64,000 nucleotides of DNA from Utricularia gibba. Taxonomy: Eukaryota > Streptophyta > Magnoliopsida > Lamiales > Lentibulariaceae. A program made the translations under genes and the position numbers. The DNA is taken from NCBI GenBank assembly GCA_002189035.1, contig NEEC01000009.1, positions 3,162,001 to 3,226,000 on the forward strand, in the 5' to 3' direction. Under the pieces are notes generated by a model. The model searched no databases. It saw nothing but the letters and a program-made list of their open reading frames with translations, and had not been told where the DNA came from. Of the stretch, positions 52,817 through 64,000 are shown piece after piece (the first letter of the stretch is position 1; every line of letters starts with the position of its first letter).

Positions 52817-54560
52817 ATGGCTACTGCAGCCTCCGCCGCGCCGCGGTCACTCCTTTCCACCTCCGGGTGCAAGCCCAACAACGCACACCTCCCCGTTTAT
52901 AGGATGGGCGTCTTCTCTAGAAATAATCGGAGGAAGATGCAACTTTTGCGTTTGGTGGGATTTGCAAGGGAGGGGCTGGATGCTGTCGATGTTGCCCCGT
53001 TCACAGCGAAGATGCTCTTGTTCAAAAGAACAGCGTTTTTCTTGTTGCGGAAGATGATGGGGTTGCAGCGGAGAAGGTTCTTGGGGGATTCGGCGTTGAG
53101 GCGACTTCTAGTGTGTTGTCGCTTGAGAGCGCTTCTGGGTTCTCGTCTGCCTCTAGATCAGGATCTGATGAGAAAGGTGAGGAGGATATGGGAAGGGCTA
53201 TTGATAGGGTCATCAACGCTGCTATTGTGTTAGCTGCTGGATCTTTCGCCATTACCAAGTTGCTTACAATTGATCATGATTACTGGCATGTAGGTTCTCT
53301 CTACCACTATGCTTCTTCATCCCCCCCACCCCCTTCGGGATTTCTTAACGCTTAATTTATTGTGATTTTCTGATCATATCTGGTAAAATTTTTGCTTTTC
53401 AATTAAGTTTCATGTTCGGATTTCCACTGCATCTTTACGTGTATCCTAGTACCGAGTTATTTGTGTGAATTAATGTATTACCTTTGTAGAGACACATCTC
53501 AATCTGTTCTGTATTGATTGTAGGGTTGGACCCTGTATGAGATCTTGAGATATGCACCCCAACATAACTGGAGTGCATATGAAGAAGCTCTAAAAACAAA
53601 TCCTATCTTGGCCAAAATGGTTATAAGCGGAGTAGTCTACTCACTGGGTGATTGGATAGCTCAGGTTGGTCTACTATATGCATGTACATGTTTTAATGTT
53701 GGTTGGTGATTTTCTCTGGTTGTGCTATAAGAAGTTTTGCTTTGGATTTGTAGTGTTATGAAGGCAAGCCTCTGTTTGAGTTTGATCGTGTACGAATGTT
53801 TCGCTCCGGTCTGGTTGGCTTTACGCTACATGGCTCCCTTTCACATTATTATTACCACTTCTGTGAGGTCATCGTTCAATCCCCATCACATGCTATGTTT
53901 GTTGCTTTTGAATGGATAATGAACCAGTTTTCATATTTTGATCCCCCAGGCTTTATTTCCTTTTGATGATTGGTGGGTGGTTCCAGTGAAAGTAGCCTTT
54001 GATCAGACAGCATGGTCTGCTCTCTGGAATAGCATCTACTACACCCTTTTAGGAGTTTTACGCTTCGAATCCCCCGTCACTATCTTCGCTGAACTGAGGG
54101 CTACGTTTTTTCCCATGCTAACTGTAACCTCTCCTGCCTCTCTTGCAACTTGTGCATCTTTGATAACATGAGAATGAAGCCCTTGTTGTTTCATCTGGTT
54201 CAGGCGGGGTGGAAGCTCTGGCCGTTTGCACATTTGATCACCTATGGTGTCATCCCTGTGGAGCAAAGACTTCTGTGGGTGGACTGCGTCGAACTCCTTT
54301 GGGTCACTATTCTCTCGACGTAAGCATATAACTAAACCAACCATCCCCAAGGCCTTCATCAAGATTGAGAGTATCTTCATGTTATTCCATTGCAGTTACT
54401 CGAATGAGAAATCTGAGGCGAGAGTCGAAGCAAACACAAGCTTGCCATCGTCTAAAGGCCCGTCTGAGGTATGCTATTCATTTTGTGTGGTTGAATCTTC
54501 ACGTGACAGTTCACATATACGCAGTTGTATAATGAGTCACTTTTGTATACGCAGCTCTGA
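52817..54560 (+). CDS. Mpv17/PMP22 family membrane protein, probably chloroplast-targeted (one frameshift)
   Basis: Four-helix channel-like family of organelle inner membranes; the cargo is unknown. Exons 52817-53289, 53524-53664, 53754-53867, 53950-54123, 54204-54319, 54396-54468 and 54555-54560. The Ser/Arg-rich N-terminus MATAASAAPRSLLSTSGCKP looks like a plastid transit peptide. Family blocks are GWTLYEILRYAPQHNWSAYE, ISGVVYSLGDWIAQCYEGK, DRVRMFRSGLVGFTLHGSLS, VAFDQTAWSALWNSIYYTLL and WKLWPFAHLITYGVIPVEQR, ending LLWVDCVELLWVTILS. In exon 1 the frame must shift once (about 52960-53050; for example near AGCGAAGATG) to reach LVQKNSVFLVAEDDGVAAEK and GRAIDRVINAAIVLAAG. Exon 1 has 473 bases and needs 474 to keep phase. 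One missing base is the likely cause. Confidence 0.88.
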
Positions 54561-54831
54561 GAGTATGTGGTCCTCTGGGGGAACAGAATGAATCAGATCA
54601 AGTGGGAACTTGTAAAGCAGTGGATTCCAAGAAGAGTGCAGAAAAATTTGTCAGTAGTTAGATAGAGAACCCCAAGTTTGTCTGGACTGTGAAGTTGATT
54701 CTTGATGGCATTGTAAATGTACGGTTGACACAAAAATCTCAACGCATCATTGTATTCAGGAGTGAATGGAAAATGTATTAGCTGAATCAGAAAGATTATT
54801 TACTAATACTATAGGACTCTGAAAGCAATCA

Positions 54832-54903
54832 GCGTTTGTAGTCCAACGGTTAGGATAATTGCCTTCCAAGCAATAGACCCGGGTTCGACTCCCGGCAAAC
54901 GCA
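54832..54903 (+). tRNA. tRNA-Gly (anticodon TCC)
   Basis: 72 bases with acceptor stem GCGTTTG/CAAACGC, discriminator A, D-loop with GGTTAGGAT, anticodon arm TTGCCTTCCAAGCAA carrying TCC, and T-arm CCGGGTTCGACTCCCGG containing the internal B box GGTTCGACTCC. No intron; the CCA is not encoded, as in nuclear plant tRNAs. It lies between two protein genes. Confidence 0.97.
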
Positions 54904-54917
54904 TGAAGTTTCTTGAA

Positions 54918-54923
54918 TTTTTT
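54918..54923 (+). terminator. RNA polymerase III terminator of the tRNA
   Basis: A run of six T residues starts 15 bases after the mature tRNA end, the usual Pol III stop. Confidence 0.8.
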
Positions 54924-55456
54924 CTCTGGTACTTGTTATCAAATGGAAAGCAATGGGATCAAATGAAATTTTTGGAATTCAGTAATTCATCTAAATTATG
55001 AGGAATATGTTGAGATAGGTAGAATATTGGATTTTCGTGTATTCTATCTCTTAAAAGAAGTTGGATTGATGGGATTTATTAAATACAAATTTTTAAAAGA
55101 AGAATTATTCAATTTCATCTATTGCAATATTTATCCCTGCATATAATTAAAATAAAAAGAGTTGGGCCCCAGAAATTGCATCTCCAAACTTCCATTCGCT
55201 CCTCCTCCAGCACTCAAGCAAGACCTGTTTCATGTGTATCGAGGCCAGGTCCACATGTCTGTCTACCTAACGGGGTAGATGGTTGGGTTAGTGGAGAAAG
55301 TGAGCCCTCGTTTACGGGCTGATGCAAAAGTTTCAGTTACCGGTTGGGTGATGGTCAACCACTTCGCTATCTGCGGTAGGTGATGCTCTGATTGGTGTCA
55401 GGGGATAAGGAGATAGATAAACTGCAGTTCTTGCTGGCGAACGGACCGACTGGGAA
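54924..55456. other. Intergenic region
   Basis: AT-rich to about 55150, then mixed sequence that includes the beta-glucosidase leader. No gene recognised. Confidence 0.45.
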
Positions 55457-57805
<2,349 letters not shown>

Positions 57806-58898
57806 GTGATTCAGCGACCTTAGGCCTGGGTGTGAAAAGCAGTTACTATATCTGGATTGTTTGATTTGGACGGTAAAAAAACACGATATATAAATAGAAA
57901 TAAATCAACGAATCAAATATCGAAGGAAATACAAACATATGTATATAGAGTTACATACAATAGAAAAAATATTAATTAAATTGAATAATGTTTCTGAACC
58001 CAGGTGTTGGAAATAAATCCGATTGGGAAAGGTGTTTGCCTTGCCCCTCCGAAAGTCAGCGGCGGCGGCGTCTCCCAATCCTTCTCGGAACCACCGCGTC
58101 ATCTGCCGGCCGAGGGTTTCCTGTACGTTTCTGTGAAATTCATGAATTTTCGATCAGCGATGATCCCTATCGAGTTATATGTCTTTCCGCGATCCTGTGA
58201 TAAATTTTATGCAAATCTTTGTGGTTTCGTTCTTTTTTGTCGGCCGGAGTAATTTTATACGCTATTTCTACTTTGCTCTCCTCCTTAAATGGAATTTCTG
58301 GCTATTGGGATTTTTTTCCTTCTTTGAAATCCTGAATCGAGCCTGTGTTGCTTGACTGGAAGAGAGAGAAAACTGTAACATTTTAGAGCAAGCAATTCTG
58401 AGGCACATAGGAATGAGGATTAAGACCCAAAAGTCGGATTTTTTTTAAAATTTTAAATCGTGTAGAGATCATACAGAAGAGTTAAGGAGCTGAGCAAAGG
58501 ATATGTTGTGAGGCTTCAGGTTGGAATGTGGTTTCTTTTTTTCATACTCAACGTGAATAGTAAAGCCTTTTCTTTTGTTATTTTTCGTTTACGGTTTACA
58601 TGTGCGAAACCGTCTTTTGGGCATTTTGGTATGTTATCAAGGAACTGACATCTTGAATAAAAATTTTACCTTTTGGGCCTCGTGAATTTCTGGTCATTCC
58701 TACCTTGAATCAAATAATCAGGGATAGTGGTTTGTTTTGAGTTTGTGATACATGCACTTTTATGATGTTTTTGTATGGTGGGGTGTTTAGTGTTGTTCAC
58801 AGTGATTGCGTGAACTTGGTCTTGTGTTTCATGGATTTCATTTCAGAGATCCGCTTGATGTTACGCTAAATCCAGTCTGTCTATTTTTCCTCAGTTCT
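57806..58898. other. Intergenic region plus 5' UTR and leader intron of the FAR1-related gene
   Basis: The Arg/Pro-codon-rich patch at 58035-58130 (GCGGCGGCGGCG) is a probable 5' UTR exon. The following T-rich 700 bases look like a leader intron ending at TTTCAG (58841-58846), 52 bases before the start codon. Confidence 0.5.
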
Positions 58899-59666
58899 AT
58901 GGATTTTGAGATTGATGGTGATGTAAATGGTGAAGTTGTCGGAGGCTCTTCTAGTTATGGAAGAGTAGTTGATGATGATGATGATGCATTTGTCGGAAGT
59001 TCAGCTGGCGGTGTGCTTCAAGAAGAAATAGATGTCAAAGTTGATGATGATTCGTCTGACAGGGAATTGTTTCGACTTGATGAATTGCAAGCTGTTAACT
59101 ACCCAGCTTCAGCTGATGAGCCATATGTTGGCCAAGAGTTTGAGTCTGAAGCAGCAGCACACGCATTTTACAACTCCTATGCAACAAGGGTTGGTTTTAT
59201 CATCCGTGTTAGTAAGCTATCAAGATCAAGGCGTGACGGATCAGCCATTGGCCGTGCACTCGTTTGCAACAAAGAGGGGTTCAGAATGCCCGACAAGCGA
59301 GAGAAAATTGTGCGCCAAAGAGCTGAGACCAGGGTTGGATGCAGAGCCATGATTTTGGTTAGAAAAATAGGCTCTGGTAAATGGATTGTCACAAAGTTTG
59401 TGAAGGAGCACACACATCCCCTAACTCCTGGAAGGGGTAGAAAAGATCTGATCTATGATCAGTATCCCAACGAGCATGACAAGATTAGAGAGCTATCCCA
59501 ACAGTTGGCGATCGAGAAAAAGAGAGCTGCTACATACAAGAGGCACCTGGAGATGATCATTGAGCATATTGAGGAGCACAACCAATCCCTTGGGAAGAAA
59601 ATGCAAGATATTGTGAACAGTGTGAGAGAGATGGAATCACAAGAACGTCTGGGCTCCAGATACTGA
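58899..59666 (+). CDS. FAR1-related factor (short FRS/FRF type, FAR1 DNA-binding domain only)
   Basis: Domesticated Mutator (MULE) transposase relatives. FAR1/FHY3 activate light signalling genes; short members like this keep only the DNA-binding domain and may compete with them. Single coding exon, 255 residues. I chose the ATG at 58899 (MDFEIDGDVNGEVV) because sequence before it reads as a leader with a splice site. An acidic N-terminus is followed by the FAR1 domain: VGQEFESEAAAHAFYNSYAT, RVGFIIRVSKLSRSR, RALVCNKEGFRMPDKRE, TRVGCRAMILVRKIGSGKW and TKFVKEHTHPL (zinc Cys and His present). A C-terminal coiled coil of about 60 residues (IRELSQQLAIEKKRAATYKR) follows. No transposase core is present. 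Intact. Confidence 0.93.
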   Translation: MDFEIDGDVNGEVVGGSSSYGRVVDDDDDAFVGSSAGGVLQEEIDVKVDDDSSDRELFRLDELQAVNYPASADEPYVGQEFESEAAAHAFYNSYATRVGFIIRVSKLSRSRRDGSAIGRALVCNKEGFRMPDKREKIVRQRAETRVGCRAMILVRKIGSGKWIVTKFVKEHTHPLTPGRGRKDLIYDQYPNEHDKIRELSQQLAIEKKRAATYKRHLEMIIEHIEEHNQSLGKKMQDIVNSVREMESQERLGSRY

Positions 59667-59989
59667 TTTGTAGTTTCGGGATTCACATGATTTATGTAGA
59701 GAACTGGAAAGAAAGTTCAGAGTACTTGTCTCTCTTGGATTCCAGTGTGGGGATGGAGAAGGTTTCATCCCCTGCTACTCTGTAATTAATGTAGCTTTTT
59801 AGTCAGTGTTTACAAAATCCTTAGCCGGTCCAGTATAAAATAAATAGGAAAAGCCGAGCTGAACCCGGTTTTTAGTTCGGTTTAAAAAATCGCCTTGTAA
59901 TTAAAACCGAATCTAGAGGCTTTCTGGACAACGAAGAAGAAGCGCCCGTTTGCGTAGATACTTCGAAAGGCGATAACGGAGGATCCGAA
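59667..59989. other. Short intergenic region
   Basis: 323 bases: 3' UTR of the FAR1-related gene and leader of the CMP-KDO synthetase gene. Nothing else seen. Confidence 0.5.
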
Positions 59990-61844
59990 ATGCCGATCGG
60001 CGATGCATTGTGCAAGTCGTCTTCTTCAAGCTCCGGCTCCACCAAGACGTGGATCATCCACGGAGTTGTTGCGGCGGCAGCGGCGGCCGCGGCACTTGGG
60101 GCTCATGTTTACATTTTTTCCCGTCGATCCAGAAATTTTCGGAGTAGGGTCATCGGAATTATCCCTGCTCGCTTCGCCTCCTCTCGTTTCGAGGGAAAGC
60201 CCCTTGTCCCGATTCTCGGCAAGCCAATGATCCAGGTACTGGGGGTGTTTTTCTTTCTATTCTTCGATTTTAGAGCATATTTACCAGTTTGGTATTTCTG
60301 GAAATGGGAAAATGTTTTTGAAAACCACTACACTTGTTTTTAATTTTTTACGAGACGAGGAAACTTGGTTTACTTCTGGAAACCGTTTTAAATATAATTT
60401 ATACTATTTGTTTTAATGTTATTTTAATATTATGATTTCCAGAAATTGATATAAATGTAAAGAAATCTTAATAAAGTAAACCCAATAACTCAATTTCCGG
60501 AAATGCTGATTGATATTGATAAAGATGCTCGTATGGAGGTCGTGCGAAGTTATTTTTTATGAGAGTGCCGCCATTCTCATTTCCGCTAACTATTGCCATT
60601 GGTTGCAGAGAACATGGGAAAGGGCTAAACTGGCCACCTCTCTGGATCAAGTAGGTATGTTTTCAGTAAGAGTGTAGGCTATGTATTTTATTGAGTGTTT
60701 CACGCTTACGCTGATCTCGTGGTGCTTTTTTATTCATTGATGTAGTTGTGGCGACAGACGACCACCGGATTGCTGAATGCTGCAGAGGATTTGGAGCGGA
60801 TGTGGTAATGACATCAGAGTCTTGTAGAAATGGTATGATCAAACTGAATAACAAATATGGATTTTTGTCGGTGCAATTTATCCTAAAAGTTTTCTTTTTT
60901 TTGTGAAATGTCTAGGCACTGAGAGGTGTAATGAAGCCCTTAAAAATCTTGGAAAACAGTACGATGTTGTTGTGAATATTCAAGGCGATGAACCACTTAT
61001 AGAACCTGAAGTCATTGATGGCATTGTCAAGGCCCTTCAGGTTTGCTTAATTTGCACTGATCCTGAGATTTTCAGTGCATTTTGTTATAATCCCGGTGTG
61101 TCCACATAGGCAGCTCCTGATGCAGTATTTAGCACTGCGGTTACTGCTTTGAAAGCTGAGGATGCATTTGACCCCAATAGAGTAAAATGCGTGGTGGATA
61201 ATCGTGGCTATGCAATTTATTTCTCCAGAGGGCTTATACCCTTCAACAAGTTGGTTCTTCACACCCAATTCACTTGTCATTCATAATATGTACGTTCACT
61301 TGAATCTGATATTGCATCATCAGATCAGGGAAAGTCAACCCTGGGTTTCCTTATTTGCTCCATCTAGGGATTCAGGTATGCAATGCATGTTCTATTTTTG
61401 TGAGACGAATCTGCTTCTATCATGGAAATTGTTGTGTATCCTGCAGAGCTTTGATACCAAGTTCCTCCAAATCTACTCTGAGCTGCAGCCAACACCACTT
61501 CAACTTGAAGAAGATCTCGAACAGCTTAAGGTCCTGGAGAATGGATATAAGATGAAGGTCAGCCTGCTGCTCCCTCAACTCAGCCCACTTGTTTGGCTCT
61601 TTCTTCAAAATGTGCTTTCTGCACAGGAGGATATTCCACTATAGAGAATTAGGGAATAGAATAGTTTTGCGCAATTTCACACCCTATAATTGGAGAGACG
61701 AACAAGTTCGGGTGTTGTGCTAATCTTTCTTCCTCCTGCTTTACTTCACAGGTGATCAAAGTCGACCACGATTCCCATGGTGTTGATGTCCCAGAAGACG
61801 TTGACAAAATAGAGAAGTATATCAAGGAAAACAACATGGAGTAG
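59990..61844 (+). CDS. KDSB: 3-deoxy-manno-octulosonate cytidylyltransferase (CMP-KDO synthetase)
   Basis: Joins CTP and KDO to CMP-KDO, the donor for KDO in the pectin rhamnogalacturonan II; a mitochondrial outer membrane location is reported in Arabidopsis. Eight exons: 59990-60235, 60609-60654, 60746-60832, 60916-61040, 61110-61249, 61324-61375, 61447-61557 and 61752-61844; about 299 residues, all phases fit. N-terminal hydrophobic anchor ([18 protein letters not shown]). Catalytic blocks are [79 protein letters not shown] (metal Asp), [28 protein letters not shown] and [18 protein letters not shown]. Intact. Confidence 0.96.
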
Positions 61845-62772
61845 GGAGGCTCTCGACACAGTATGCTCTGTTCCCCCTGTTTCTTTGTAGCATGATTTGT
61901 CTGATAGTGTAAACTCCTGGGGAAAAACTGAAAACTACTTCAAAAACTCTTCTGTTGAGTAGCAAAAGGTTATGTGAAACGGTCAATAAAAACACAAAAA
62001 GTTGTGGATAATATAAAATATTGGCAAAACAAACCAAGTGCCATTTTTTTTTAAGAACTATTTTAATATTATCGGATTCGGGGTTCATTTTTTCCGCGAA
62101 GTTTCTGTCACCCTCCCCATCCCACCTGACAGTAACTGCGATTTTTTTCATTGAAACGCCGTAGCTTGAACATCTTCATTTCGTTAGGCTGAAGCGTCCA
62201 AGTCGCGTAACGGAAAGTAAACAAGATCTGGTGAGAAGCTCAAAAAGCCCTTGATTTTACGCGCACCAGGTCCGCAGTTTGCTTTACTTCGCACTTGTCG
62301 TGCGCGCAGTCAATTATGTTTGTTGCTGTAAAGGAGAGCAAAAGAGAGAACTAAAGATTCATCTCCTCCCTTTTTTTTTCACCCTGTCTCTACTCGGCGA
62401 ACAGTCCCATGCCCTAGATCCACTCATCTTAAACAAAATCCGTGTTTAGCTCACTGACATCTTCCATTGCTTCCTTTGAGTAGAGTAAGACAGGCCCTTT
62501 TCGATATTTGGCTGAGATTCCAGTGGAAAGGTCACTTTAGATGACTTTCTGAAGGTGCCCCACTCTTGAAAAAAAATAGTTTTCTTATCGCGGTATCTTG
62601 GGTACTCTGGTGGACGTTTTTCCAGCACAAATTTGTTTGGAGTTTCTTTTCGATAAATTGGAACCGTTTCTTGGTTGAAATTTTTCTCTTCTTGGAGGAA
62701 AAGATGAGTCGGCGGAAAGAGACGCGGATGAAATTGGACTTTGAGGGACGCTATTGAGACCTATGTAGTAGC
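61845..62772. other. Intergenic region and 5' leader of the CRK-type kinase
   Basis: 3' flank of the KDSB gene, then a promoter and probable 5' UTR, perhaps with an intron, for the next gene. No protein features. Confidence 0.45.
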
Positions 62773-64000
62773 ATGGGCTGCGTTTGTGGTAAGCTATATC
62801 CCATTGGCAGCAATGGCTCTCCTGCGGAAAGGTTATCTGAGAAAGCACCAACGGAAGTGCAAATTTTGAGGTCAGTATCCTCAACGAGGAAGGAGAGGTA
62901 TCGCGTCAAGGATCGGCTAGATTCTAGCAGCACTAATGAGAGGGTGATACTGATGAATAAGCAAATCAGTGGTGGACATCTGAAAGAAAATGCTGATAGA
63001 AAGAGACAAAAGGCTGAGTATTCCTCAGCTTTGCGCGACTCTGGGTTGGTTGTGGTTCCTAAAGCAGTTGAGGGGGAACAGGTTGCGGCTGGATGGCCTT
63101 CTTGGTTGGCTGCAGTGGCAGGTGATGCCATTTCAGGATGGGTGCCAAGAAAGTCAGACTCTTTTGAGAAACTTGACAAGGTGTGTTACTTCTCATTCTC
63201 TGCTGCATCTTCTCGTTTTCTGTTGTGTGACCATTAAACATTCTGGTTACCCATGTGGGTCCTTTTTTGTAGATTGGTCAGGGGACTTACAGCAATGTAT
63301 ATCGTGCCCGAGATCTTGATCAAGGAAAGATTGTTGCTTTGAAGAAGGTAAGATTTGACAGCAATGAGCCAGAAAGTGTTCGGTTCATGGCTCGTGAAAT
63401 TCATATTTTACGGAGGCTAAACCATCCAAATGTAATTAAGTTGGAGGGCCTGGTCACTTCACGAATATCATGTAGCTTGTACCTCGTTTTTGAGTACATG
63501 GAGCATGATTTGACTGGACTTGCATCTCACCCTGGGCTGAAGCTCACAGAACCCCAGGTATCTATGTCATTTTTTGTTGGTAGACCCACAATGAGATTGT
63601 GTGAGGTTGGTCAGCATTCGATACGGCTTCTGATCAAATTGGGTTTTTTCTGATCCTTCGTTGTTCCTCTTCCAGGTTAAGTGTTACATGAAGCAACTTC
63701 TACAAGGGCTTGATCATTGTCACAGTCGAGGTGTTCTCCATCGTGACATAAAAGGTTCTAATCTTCTCATTGACAACAAAGGCATTCTGAAGATCGCGGA
63801 CTTTGGTCTGGGTAGCTTTTTTAATCCTGATCAAAGTCAGCAGCTGACAAGCCGTGTTGTGACTCTCTGGTACCGCCCCCCTGAGCTTCTTCTTGGCGCA
63901 TCCCACTATGGTGCTGCTGTTGATTTGTGGAGCTCTGGCTGTATTATTGCCGAATTATATGCAGGCAAGCCTATTATGCCTGGAAGGACAGAGGTAGCAA
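62773..64000 (+). CDS. CDK-like protein kinase of the CRK/At1g54610 type (5' part, runs off right edge)
   Basis: Plant CDK-related kinase with an N-terminal extension, usually membrane-linked through acylation. Exons 62773-63180, 63273-63557 and 63676-63993 (ends at donor GAG|GTAGCA), more beyond the window. MGCVCGK is a myristoylation/palmitoylation signal. After about 135 extension residues (AGWPSWLAAVAGDAISGWVP, DSFEKLDK) the kinase domain starts: IGQGTYSNVYRARDLDQGKI, VALKKVRFD, PSTAIRE-like PESVRFMAREI, catalytic HRDIKGSNLL, ADFGLGSFF, SRVVTLWYRPPELLLGASHY and VDLWSSGCIIAELYAGKPIM. ATP and catalytic residues are intact. No cyclin partner is established for this class. Confidence 0.95.

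Overview
This is a 64 kb piece of plant nuclear chromosome, almost certainly from a flowering plant with a compact genome. The evidence is spliced GT-AG genes with many introns of 60-150 bases, chloroplast-targeted proteins (dihydroxy-acid dehydratase, plastocyanin, CYP38), plant-only families (HVA22, SUVH, FAR1-related, FD-type bZIP, myosin VIII tail, GH9 endoglucanase, CMP-KDO synthetase) and a nuclear tRNA-Gly(TCC). There are about 27 protein loci plus three decayed ones, roughly one gene per 2.3 kb, on both strands. I cannot name the species.

Layout. 1-12 kb: 5' part of dihydroxy-acid dehydratase (-), signal peptidase subunit 3 (+), an RBK-like cytoplasmic receptor kinase (-), an EF-hand/TPR protein (-), and a GLOX-type galactose-oxidase-like gene (+). 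12-21 kb: three tandem membrane-anchored GH9 endoglucanase genes (all -). The first two are separated by a complete 556-base TRIM retrotransposon with target-site duplication and by a foldback element. 21-33 kb: HVA22-like (+), a C2H2 zinc-finger protein (+), AP-2 sigma (+), a small membrane protein (-), a Lys-rich probable nuclear protein (+) and an FD-like bZIP (-). 34-36 kb: a decayed patch with a broken ubiquitin-like gene, degenerate repeats and a Myb/SANT-type fragment, then intronless plastocyanin (-). 37-49 kb: complex I NDUFB2-like (+), a HAD hydrolase (+), an intronless SUVH gene (-), a GlcAT14 pseudogene (+), an uncharacterised gene (-), a headless myosin VIII derivative (-) and a small zinc-ribbon protein (-). 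49-64 kb: CYP38 (+), Mpv17/PMP22 (+), tRNA-Gly, a GH1 beta-glucosidase (+), a FAR1-related factor (+), CMP-KDO synthetase (+) and the 5' part of a CRK-type kinase (+).

The genes are mostly independent housekeeping or regulatory loci, as usual in plants. Loose themes are cell-wall chemistry (GH9 array, GLOX, GH1 glucosidase, KDO activation, GlcAT14 remnant) and photosynthesis (plastocyanin, CYP38).

The most unusual items are: (i) a gene joining the myosin VIII N-terminus directly to its IQ/coiled-coil tail with no motor domain; (ii) two gene-conversion tracts in the GH9 array; (iii) the TRIM element, whose empty site can be read from the paralogous spacer; and (iv) five otherwise well-preserved genes that each carry one single-base deletion, which looks more like assembly error than gene death. 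I did not find a clear unknown multi-gene system.
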